Part shown: positions 56,694-64,000 of the stretch, piece by piece
Layout of the letters: every line of letters begins with the position of its first letter
How positions within the stretch are numbered: position 1 is the first letter of the stretch
DNA from: Sphingobacteriales bacterium
Lineage (GTDB): Bacteria; Bacteroidota; Bacteroidia; Sphingobacteriales; Sphingobacteriaceae
NCBI GenBank assembly: GCA_004293485.1
Contig: RDYW01000031.1
Span: forward strand, 1-64,000
Direction of reading: 5' to 3'
Length of the DNA: 64,000 nucleotides
The notes under the pieces: generated by a model
Seen by the model: only the letters and a program-made list of their open reading frames with translations
What the model was told of the DNA's origin: nothing
Databases searched by the model: none
Translations under genes and position numbers: made by a program

Positions 56694-57112
56694 TGAAAAG
56701 CAAAAATTCAAAAATTCTTTTTACATACGCTGAGTAAAACGAAGAGTATCTGTATTACCACCATTTTAATATAAATGTAGTATTTATTAATATTTATGCC
56801 TTTTTATACGATATTTATTGCTTCAAAGCAAAGCTAATTTTGTTTAAATTTTTTTCCACAAAAACCTACATTATCCTCTTTTTACGTCTTTAAAGGCAAT
56901 TGTTGCATATTTTTAAGCCAAAATAACACAATATTATGCCAATATAATTTTAATTTAAGTAATTCCATGTTTCTACTTTTACCTATTGGATTTATAGCAG
57001 TTATTTCATAATAATTTAGCAAAAAACTTAAAATTTTTAACATATTTTAACCTTGTTTTTTTGTGAGATAAACCACATAACCATTTAAACCAAATTTTAA
57101 ACAAATTTTTAT
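56694..57112. other. leader region of the susC/susD pair
   Basis: 419 AT-rich bases with no gene. TAATTTTG at 56835 is an exact -7 match, but the nearest TTG upstream is only 14 bp away and the start codon is 270 bp further on. The susC promoter is therefore not fixed. The long leader leaves room for regulation. Confidence 0.4.
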
Positions 57113-60040
57113 ATGAACCAATTTAAACAAAATTTTATTGGGTTTTTTGTTTTTGCAACTTTATTTATAATGCAAATCTCCCTTGCCCATGCACAAGAAA
57201 CTGTTACTGTAAAAGGAACAGTTGTGGATGAAAAAAACGAACCATTAATAGGCGTAAGCATTGGTATTAGCGGTAGCCAAGGCGGCACCCGTACTGATGT
57301 AAATGGTAACTTCCAATTGGTAGTACCCGCCAAAGCAAAAAACCTTAAATTTTCGTACATCGGGTTCGATAGCAAAACAGTAGTTATATCGGCCAATATG
57401 AAAGTTAAAATGTTAGCCGCTAGTAATACCTTAGATGATGTTGTAGTAACAGGTTACCAAACCCAAAAGAAAAAAGAACTTACCAGCGCAGTTGCCAATA
57501 TTACTTCTAAAGATTTTAACCAAGGTAACGTAACCAATTCTATATTACAAATACAAGGAAAGGTATCGGGTTTATCAATTGTACAATCGTCAGGTAATCC
57601 CAACGATAACCCTACCATTCGTTTACGTGGGCAAACATCACTTTATGGCAACCAAAATCCTTTAATTGTGGTAGATGGAGTTCAGTTAGAAAATATCGAC
57701 CAGTTAAGCAATATCCCACCGGGCGATATTGCCTCTTACGATGTGTTAAAAGACGCTTCGGCAACATCTATATATGGTACCCGAGGTGCCAATGGAGTAA
57801 TTATTGTTACCACTAAGCGAGGTAAAGCAGGCGAACCTAAATTAGAATACCAAGGCCTAGTGGCAGTAGATAATCAAGCTAAATTTAGAGGGTTATTAAA
57901 TGCAAGTCAATGGAAACAAGTGAGTAATTCAAATGGTGGTACCGAATTTGATAACAATGGCGATAGCAATTGGGAAAAAGCAATGGTACGTACAGCTTAT
58001 ACGCAAAACCATACTGTGGCACTTTCGGGCGGAAATAAAGGCTTTACTTACCGTGGTGCTTTAAATTACATCAATCAAGACAACATTATTTTAAATGGTG
58101 GAAGAAATCAAATAGGCATACGCTTTTTTGCCCAACAAAAGGCATTAAACGATAAACTTGATTTACAATTGGGTATATCAAACTCTATTACTACAAGAAA
58201 AAATGCCAATGGCGAACCTCAAAAAGTGAACAGGCTATCACCAGCTTTATCAATTTTTAATCCCGATGGTAGCTATAATTCTTTTAATTTATCTACACAA
58301 CTAACTAACATTGTACAGCAACAAGCACAAAGAACCGATGTGGCTAAAGAAAACTATTCACAGTATTTTGGATCCGCAAAATTAGAAATTTTACCTGGCT
58401 TAAAAACTGGCGTTGCGGGTACTATGACTCTTTTTAATAGAAAACAAGAAATATTTAACCCAACGTATAATATTACGCAAAATAATGCAGAAATAAATAC
58501 AAGTGGGAGCGATAGCTACAGGGGCGAAATTAATGCATCTTACGATAAATCATTTGGAAAACATAATTTTAGTGCTTTAGCCCTTTACGAGTATAATTAT
58601 TTTATAAATAGTTCATTTAACGGGAAAGCAAGAAACATCACTTACGACTTTTTTAAAATGAATGTTTTACAAGCTAGTAAATTTTTAGATCGTGATATTT
58701 TTTCAGAAAAAGCAGAGAATTTTTTGATTTCAACTTTAGGAAAGCTTTCTTACAATTACGATAACAGATACTACATTACAGGAAGTATACGAAGAGATGG
58801 ATCATCTAAATTTGGTGCCAACAATAGGTGGGGTAATTTTATAGCTACCAATGCTGCTTGGAGAATTACGCAAGAAAAATGGATGAAAGATGTTTTATGG
58901 ATTAACGATTTAAAACTAAGGGTAGGCTATGGCGAAACAGGTAACCAAGATGCACTAACCGAATACCAATCGATAAGGTTACGTAAGGTGGTAGGGAACA
59001 ATAATCCTGGCCAATCAGACGAAACCATTATTTATGATTTAGCGCAAAACGAAAATGCAGACTTGCAATGGGAAACTAGAAAAGGTAGAAACGTAGGTTT
59101 GGACTTTGCCTTTTTTAATAGCCGTTTAAGTGGTGATATCAACTATTTTAATGATATTACTAAAAAATTATTATTTGAATACGAAACCGCATTTGCCCTA
59201 CCATTACCAGCAGAAGGAGGAAGGCCTGCTGGGCAATATGTATTGGCTAACGTAGGCGAACTTTCGAACAAAGGCTTAGAGCTAGCTTTAAATTTTAGAG
59301 CAGTACAGAAAAAAGCCTTTTCGTGGACAATATCTGGCCAAATATCGGGCGTAAGAACAAAAGTAGAAAAGTTAGAGGACGGCAGCGGTAAATATACACG
59401 ACCAGCAGGCGGTGTAATTGCTGGTAAACAAAATTTTACAGGTTTAGAAATTACTTTTTTAAGCGAAGGGCAAGTTCCTTTTGCTATGCGTGTACCTAAG
59501 TTTGCAGGCTTAGATGCAACTGGTAAACAATTGGTTGATAGTACTTCTATGGGTTATTTAGACCCCTCACCACGTTTTAATTACGGGGTAAATAACTCTT
59601 TCACTTACAAAAACTTTAGTTTAAGCTTTTTTGTACGAGGTGTTTCGGGTATCAAAATATACAACAATAATGCCCAAAATGTACAAACAAATGCTCGGGA
59701 AAGAATTATTGGTTTTGGAGAAAATACTACACAGGCAGGTTTAGATGCGAACATAAATGATAAGATAGTAGTTTCAGACCGTTGGATAGAAAATGGATCG
59801 TTTTTAAGGTTAGATAACGCAACCATTGGTTACACATTTAATAAATTAAAAAGTATTTCTAATTTGCGTTTGTTTGTTTCTGCCAATAATTTATTTGTGA
59901 TTACCAAATTTTCTGGCCTAGACCCTGAAGTACAAAATGCATCTAGATTTTCGCAAGGAGCTACCAATAACTATTTAAATAACGAAGAAGGTACTCCACG
60001 TACAAGGTCTTTTTCTTTTGGTATAAATGCTTCTTTTTAA
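57113..60040 (+). CDS. SusC/RagA family TonB-dependent outer-membrane receptor
   Basis: A 22-strand outer-membrane transporter for oligosaccharides or other ligands, energised by TonB. The 975 residues have a signal peptide (ISLAHAQ), then a carboxypeptidase-regulatory-like domain (VKGTVVDEKNEPLIGVSI to about 110). The plug domain follows (DDVVVTGYQTQKKKELTSAV, SIYGTRGANGVIIVTTKRG), then the beta barrel to the terminal Phe. There is no N-terminal STN domain, so no sigma/anti-sigma signalling is expected. susD follows after 23 bp. Confidence 0.96.
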   Translation: MNQFKQNFIGFFVFATLFIMQISLAHAQETVTVKGTVVDEKNEPLIGVSIGISGSQGGTRTDVNGNFQLVVPAKAKNLKFSYIGFDSKTVVISANMKVKMLAASNTLDDVVVTGYQTQKKKELTSAVANITSKDFNQGNVTNSILQIQGKVSGLSIVQSSGNPNDNPTIRLRGQTSLYGNQNPLIVVDGVQLENIDQLSNIPPGDIASYDVLKDASATSIYGTRGANGVIIVTTKRGKAGEPKLEYQGLVAVDNQAKFRGLLNASQWKQVSNSNGGTEFDNNGDSNWEKAMVRTAYTQNHTVALSGGNKGFTYRGALNYINQDNIILNGGRNQIGIRFFAQQKALNDKLDLQLGISNSITTRKNANGEPQKVNRLSPALSIFNPDGSYNSFNLSTQLTNIVQQQAQRTDVAKENYSQYFGSAKLEILPGLKTGVAGTMTLFNRKQEIFNPTYNITQNNAEINTSGSDSYRGEINASYDKSFGKHNFSALALYEYNYFINSSFNGKARNITYDFFKMNVLQASKFLDRDIFSEKAENFLISTLGKLSYNYDNRYYITGSIRRDGSSKFGANNRWGNFIATNAAWRITQEKWMKDVLWINDLKLRVGYGETGNQDALTEYQSIRLRKVVGNNNPGQSDETIIYDLAQNENADLQWETRKGRNVGLDFAFFNSRLSGDINYFNDITKKLLFEYETAFALPLPAEGGRPAGQYVLANVGELSNKGLELALNFRAVQKKAFSWTISGQISGVRTKVEKLEDGSGKYTRPAGGVIAGKQNFTGLEITFLSEGQVPFAMRVPKFAGLDATGKQLVDSTSMGYLDPSPRFNYGVNNSFTYKNFSLSFFVRGVSGIKIYNNNAQNVQTNARERIIGFGENTTQAGLDANINDKIVVSDRWIENGSFLRLDNATIGYTFNKLKSISNLRLFVSANNLFVITKFSGLDPEVQNASRFSQGATNNYLNNEEGTPRTRSFSFGINASF

Positions 60041-60063
60041 AAACATAATATAATAATAAATAT

Positions 60064-61728
60064 ATGAAAACCTTACTTTTTAAAATTTACTTTTTATTTT
60101 TTATCGGCCTTATTACCATATCAGGCTGTACCAAGCTTGAGTCGAAAATATATAGCCGCCTACCTACCGAAGAGTTTTTTGCCGATCCTAAAGCGGTGGA
60201 TAATGCCCAAGATTTGGTTACTATCGCAATGCCAGAATTGGGCAATGGTGAGCAAATTCGCTTGTCTAACGCCTCAGGCGGGCAATTGTTAAATCTTTTT
60301 AATAGGCAAACAGACAATTCTTCGTCATACATGAAAGATGCTTACCTTCATAATTTTGATAAAAATCTGAGAAAGCAACCTTGGAATTTAATGTGGACAC
60401 GCGACTTTTATGCTGGGATAAGCAAAGCTAATTTAACATTAGCAGAGCTAGAATCTTTAAAAACTAAATCAAAAAATATTAGAAAAGTAATTGCAGATAT
60501 TAAAGTAGCTAGGGCATATTTCTTTTTACAAGTTTTAGATTGTTTTGGAAATGCTCCTTTAGACACCTTGTTTGGTGCCGACCCTAAAACCGTTAAAACT
60601 AATTCGAGGCTAGAAATATATAACTTTGTTGAAAAAGAGTTAAGAGAAAATATTCCTTTTTTAGACACACGCACCAACCCCAAAAATCGCATGAACAAAT
60701 ATGTGGGTTATGCAATGTTAGCACAACTATATTTAAATGCTCAGGTATATTCTGGTACAGCCGCTTGGGATAAAGTGGTTGCACCTTGCGATAGTGTTTT
60801 AAAAGGACCATATAGCTTAACTAGCAATTACTTTAGTAACTTCGAAGAAGAAAATGCAACTTCTGAAAATATGCTGCTAGCTTTTCGTAATATAGGTAAA
60901 GTTAATACCTTTATTCTCGAAAACTTACACGAAAAAGGGGCTCCAGCAATTGGCGTAAAAGGAGCAGGTTGGTCGGCTTTTGTGGGTTCTGCCGATGCCT
61001 ATAATATTTACGATGCAGCCGATAAGCGAAGAAATATGTGGTTAGTAGGGCCTCAACGCGAGGCTGCTGGAAGCGAACGTATCATTGATGGTGTACCTAA
61101 TACAGGCCCACTAATTAAATTTATTGCTAAAGTTAGGGTACCAGGTTCAGTTCCTGTAAGAGTAATAGATTCATTAGTTACTTTAAATCATCAAGTAGCT
61201 ACACCTCGCTTTGGTATAACTGTTAATAATCCAAGACTTGCAGATCTTGAAATCGAAAGAATGGTAGGGGTTCGTAATGTAAAGTATTATCCTAAAAGCG
61301 GAATAGTATTACAGAACGAACAAATGTCAAATGATTATGTGTTGTTAAGATTGGCAGATGTTATTTTAATGAAAGCCGAAGCATTAGTGCGTTTAGGTAA
61401 CTCCAGTGCTGCTAAAGCTGAGTTAGATAAAATAACTACAAGGGCTTATGGTAGCAGCAATTTTAATATACTTAACCCGACTATTGAAGACATATATAAC
61501 GAAAGGTACAGAGAGTTTATGTGGGAGGGGCACTCTCGTAGAGATAATATAAGATTCGAAATTGCCAATCCCTCTACCCCTTACTGGTCTAAAGCAAGGC
61601 CACCGCTTAAGCCAAACGCCGATACTGGGCCAATCGGACCAGGTAGGTTTAACAATATGTTGTATCCAATTCCAGCGGAGCAGTTGTTATTAAACCCCCG
61701 CTTAGTACAAAATCCAGGTTATAACTAA
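60064..61728 (+). CDS. RagB/SusD family nutrient-binding lipoprotein
   Basis: The surface lid of the SusC transporter, 554 residues. The lipobox is TISGCTKLE (Cys near 21), followed by YSRLPTEEFFADPKAVDNAQD. TPR-like SusD helices follow (ADIKVARAYFFLQVLDCFGNAPLDTLFG), and YPIPAEQLLLNPRLVQNPGYN is the classic SusD C-terminus. It is paired with susC and is closed by a strong terminator. The ligand is unknown. Confidence 0.96.
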   Translation: MKTLLFKIYFLFFIGLITISGCTKLESKIYSRLPTEEFFADPKAVDNAQDLVTIAMPELGNGEQIRLSNASGGQLLNLFNRQTDNSSSYMKDAYLHNFDKNLRKQPWNLMWTRDFYAGISKANLTLAELESLKTKSKNIRKVIADIKVARAYFFLQVLDCFGNAPLDTLFGADPKTVKTNSRLEIYNFVEKELRENIPFLDTRTNPKNRMNKYVGYAMLAQLYLNAQVYSGTAAWDKVVAPCDSVLKGPYSLTSNYFSNFEEENATSENMLLAFRNIGKVNTFILENLHEKGAPAIGVKGAGWSAFVGSADAYNIYDAADKRRNMWLVGPQREAAGSERIIDGVPNTGPLIKFIAKVRVPGSVPVRVIDSLVTLNHQVATPRFGITVNNPRLADLEIERMVGVRNVKYYPKSGIVLQNEQMSNDYVLLRLADVILMKAEALVRLGNSSAAKAELDKITTRAYGSSNFNILNPTIEDIYNERYREFMWEGHSRRDNIRFEIANPSTPYWSKARPPLKPNADTGPIGPGRFNNMLYPIPAEQLLLNPRLVQNPGYN

Positions 61729-61750
61729 TCTTTAGTCCACCTTATCATTC

Positions 61751-61787
61751 AAAGGAAAAATACCCTAGGCGGTATTTTTCCTTTTTT
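61751..61787 (+). terminator. strong rho-independent terminator after susD
   Basis: AAAGGAAAAATACC and GGTATTTTTCCTTT pair perfectly over 14 bp around CTAGGC and end in a T run. It lies 22 bp after the susD stop, so the CRTAC1 gene behind it, starting only 32 bp later, is partly uncoupled. Confidence 0.85.
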
Positions 61788-61818
61788 ATTTCTATCCCTT
61801 TTCATAGGTTTGTTAAAT

Positions 61819-64000
61819 ATGAAGCATTCCTTTTTTATCAGCCTTATATTTATTGCTAGCTTTTGCATTATAAGTTGCAAAAGTAAAACCAATACCAAGC
61901 CTCTTTTTAAAACGCTACCTAGCACCGCCACAGGCATCACCTTTATCAATACCGTAAACTATAGTCACAATTTTAATGTATTTAACTACCGTAATTTTTA
62001 TAATGGCGCAGGTGTAGCCATTGGCGATATAAATAACGATGGCCTAGCCGATGTTTTTTTTACCGCCAACCAAGGCAATAACAAGCTATACCTCAATAAA
62101 GGAAATTGGAAATTCGAAGATATTACCGCAAAAGCAGGGGTAAAAGGCATACATAAATGGCATACAGGCGTAAGCATGGTTGATATTAATGCCGATGGTT
62201 GGCTAGATATATATGTATGTAATAGTGGCGATATTAACGGCGACGATAAAGCCAACGAATTATACATTAACCAACAAAACGGTACTTTTAAAGAGCAAGC
62301 ACAGCAATATGGCTTAAACGATAAAGGGCTATCAACCCATGCCGCATTTTTTGATTACGACCACGATGGTGATTTAGATTGTTACATCCTCAACAACAGT
62401 TACCGCCCCATAGAGAGTTTTGGCTTTAGCGTAAAATTACGTTACGAACGAGATGCCCTAGGGGGGCACCGCTTATACCGAAACGATAAATCTAAATTTG
62501 TAGATGTAAGCGAAAAGGCAGGTATTTATGGCAGTGCCATTGGCTTTGGCTTAGGCCTAAGTGTGGGCGATGTAAATAACGATGGCTGGGACGATATATA
62601 TGTATCGAACGATTTTTTTGAAAAAGATTACCTATACATCAACCAAAAAAATGGCACATTTAAAGAAGTTATTGCCGATGCTATGGGGCATATAAGCCAA
62701 GCATCTATGGGCTCCGATATGATGGATGTAAATAACGATGGCTACCTCGATATTTTTACTACCGATATGCTGCCCGAACCCGATGTTAAGCTAAAAACCA
62801 CCACCGTGTTTGATGATTATAACCTATCAAATGCCAAAATACGAAGCGATTTTCACCATCAGTTTGCCGCCAATTGTTTACAGCTAAACAACGGCGATGG
62901 TACCTTTAGCGAAGTAGCAGCTTACGCAGGGGTAAACGCTACCGACTGGAGCTGGGGTGCCTTATCATTCGATTTTAATAACGATGGCTGGAAAGATTTA
63001 TTTGTAAGCAATGGCATTAGTAAAGACCTTACCGACCAAGATTTTTTAAATTATTTTAGCAGTAGTGTGGTTATGGATAATGCCAAGGCGGGTATTGTAG
63101 ATTTTGAGGGAATGCTAAACAAAATGAAATCGAACCCAATACCCAATTACGGTTTTATCAATCAAAAAAACCTAACCTTTAAAAACGCTACGCTTGAAAT
63201 GGGTTTTGATGCCCCAAGTTTTAGCAATGGTGCCGCTTATGGCGATTTAGATAACGATGGCGATTTAGATTTAGTGGTTAACAACGAAAACGCCGAAGCT
63301 TTTGTTTACCGAAATACAGCTTCTGAAACACTAAAAACCAACTTTTTAAAAGTAAAACTTAAAGGGCACTCGCCCAATACTTTTGGCTACGGTGTTAGGG
63401 TAACTATTTATTCCAAAAATGACATACAAGTTTTGCAGCAAATGCCTAGCAGGGGTTTCCAAAGTTCGGTAGAGCCCATACTTAATTTTGGCCTGGGTAA
63501 CACAAAACAAATAGATAGCCTAGTAGTGCTGTGGCCTAATTTAAAAACACAATCAATCAAAAATATAATTGGCAATAAAACAATAGTGCTACAACAAGCC
63601 AATGCACATCAAAAATTTGAACCTCAGAAAGTATCAGGCAACCCTTTTTTCAACCCATTAAAAGTATCCCAATTTATTGCTGGCAACATCCTACACAAAG
63701 AAAACAATTTTATTGATTTTAATATCGAAAGGCTTATACCCAAAATGCTATCGGCCGATGGCCCTAAAATAACCGTTGCCGATGTAAACGGCGACGGTCT
63801 CGATGATTTTTTAATAGGAGCTGCCAAAGGCGATGTAAATAAACTTTTTTTGGCTTTGCCCAATGGCAAAGGCTTTAAACTAAGCATACAGCCCGTACTG
63901 CAAATGCCCAATGCAAGCGACAATACCGATGCAGTTTTTTTAGATGCCGATAATGATGGTGATAAGGATTTTCTGTTGGTGTATGGCGGTAACGAAGATA
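61819..64000 (+). CDS. CRTAC1/FG-GAP (VCBS) repeat lipoprotein with ASPIC/UnbV domain, partial
   Basis: Open to the window end, hence missing from the track. 727 codons are visible from the ATG at 61819. A lipoprotein signal (ASFCIISCKSK) is followed by a seven-bladed beta-propeller with Ca-binding DxNxDGxxD-type repeats (DINNDGLAD, DINADGWLD, DYDHDGDLD, DVNNDGWDD, DLDNDGDLD). An ASPIC/UnbV domain (VTIYSKNDIQVLQQMPSRGFQSS to LVVLWPN) follows near residues 510-590. A second propeller begins (DVNGDGLDD, DADNDGDKD). Such proteins accompany SusC/D pairs and are presumed surface glycan- or protein-binding. Confidence 0.88.
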   Translation, partial: MKHSFFISLIFIASFCIISCKSKTNTKPLFKTLPSTATGITFINTVNYSHNFNVFNYRNFYNGAGVAIGDINNDGLADVFFTANQGNNKLYLNKGNWKFEDITAKAGVKGIHKWHTGVSMVDINADGWLDIYVCNSGDINGDDKANELYINQQNGTFKEQAQQYGLNDKGLSTHAAFFDYDHDGDLDCYILNNSYRPIESFGFSVKLRYERDALGGHRLYRNDKSKFVDVSEKAGIYGSAIGFGLGLSVGDVNNDGWDDIYVSNDFFEKDYLYINQKNGTFKEVIADAMGHISQASMGSDMMDVNNDGYLDIFTTDMLPEPDVKLKTTTVFDDYNLSNAKIRSDFHHQFAANCLQLNNGDGTFSEVAAYAGVNATDWSWGALSFDFNNDGWKDLFVSNGISKDLTDQDFLNYFSSSVVMDNAKAGIVDFEGMLNKMKSNPIPNYGFINQKNLTFKNATLEMGFDAPSFSNGAAYGDLDNDGDLDLVVNNENAEAFVYRNTASETLKTNFLKVKLKGHSPNTFGYGVRVTIYSKNDIQVLQQMPSRGFQSSVEPILNFGLGNTKQIDSLVVLWPNLKTQSIKNIIGNKTIVLQQANAHQKFEPQKVSGNPFFNPLKVSQFIAGNILHKENNFIDFNIERLIPKMLSADGPKITVADVNGDGLDDFLIGAAKGDVNKLFLALPNGKGFKLSIQPVLQMPNASDNTDAVFLDADNDGDKDFLLVYGGNED

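Noticed and set aside
1-64000. tRNA, rRNA, CRISPR, prophage or toxin-antitoxin loci
   Set aside because: I looked for T-loop motifs, spaced direct repeats and small paired ORFs on both strands and found none that could be supported.

Overview
The window reads as chromosomal DNA of a low-GC member of the Bacteroidota, most likely the Sphingobacteriales/Chitinophagales side. This rests on the SusC/SusD pair, a type IX secretion lipoprotein (PorW/SprE) with a type IX cargo protein, DUF4175, DUF3109 and DUF4159 genes, TAnnTTTG-type promoter elements, and palindromic repeats of the kind scattered through these genomes. I see no tRNA, rRNA, CRISPR array or prophage. The species cannot be named from this sequence alone.

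Layout. 1-91 is the 3' end of an IS30-type transposase cut by the window edge. 299-4498 (+) is a conserved trio: DUF4175 membrane/coiled-coil protein, HATPase and ybeY. 4580-12058 is housekeeping: sua5, a putative membrane-anchored zinc peptidase and dxs on minus, then aspS and hemL on plus. 12387-22947 is a surface-polysaccharide region: sugar aminotransferase and N-acetyltransferase (translationally overlapped with a DUF3109 gene), gmd, a long SLBB export protein, a UDP-HexNAc 6-dehydrogenase, a glycosyltransferase, a Gfo/Idh oxidoreductase and gmhA. gmhA ends a tight dsbD-pfkA-gmhA operon (minus). An MBL hydrolase and a LolC/E-like permease follow, then atpZ.

28423-34678 (+) is porW-PBP1A-hemW with a recognisable promoter and a TTG start. 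34857-37573 (-) is a vanadium-haloperoxidase-like protein, an SGNH hydrolase and an esterase. 37723-39522 is a serine hydrolase carrying what looks like the orphaned C-terminal half of a GH3 enzyme. 40205-45710 holds small envelope proteins and a 1443-residue type IX cargo protein that shares an operon with a tiny PID-CTERM-like protein. crtI, DUF4159 and rsmE follow. At 49120-49556 the first ~51 codons of a type III methyltransferase run into the last ~87 codons of a type III restriction enzyme, the scar of a deleted restriction-modification locus. murQ, an unknown gene and a Bax-inhibitor-1 gene form an operon closed by a terminator. The right end (52422-64000, +) is a polysaccharide-utilisation-like block: a huge GH2-like protein, SusC, SusD, a strong terminator, and a CRTAC1/FG-GAP lipoprotein that runs off the window.

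Repeat biology is the most unusual layer. Two ~100-bp intergenic palindromic elements end in GCGTT...AACGC (18453-18550 and 52118-52217). A different GC-rich repeat appears to have inserted exactly in frame into aspS, adding 12 codons. No clear new multi-gene defence or signalling system is visible. The best leads for new biology are the DUF4175-HATPase pair, the type IX cargo/PID-CTERM pair, the GH2-like protein lacking a canonical acid/base residue, and the translated repeat in aspS.
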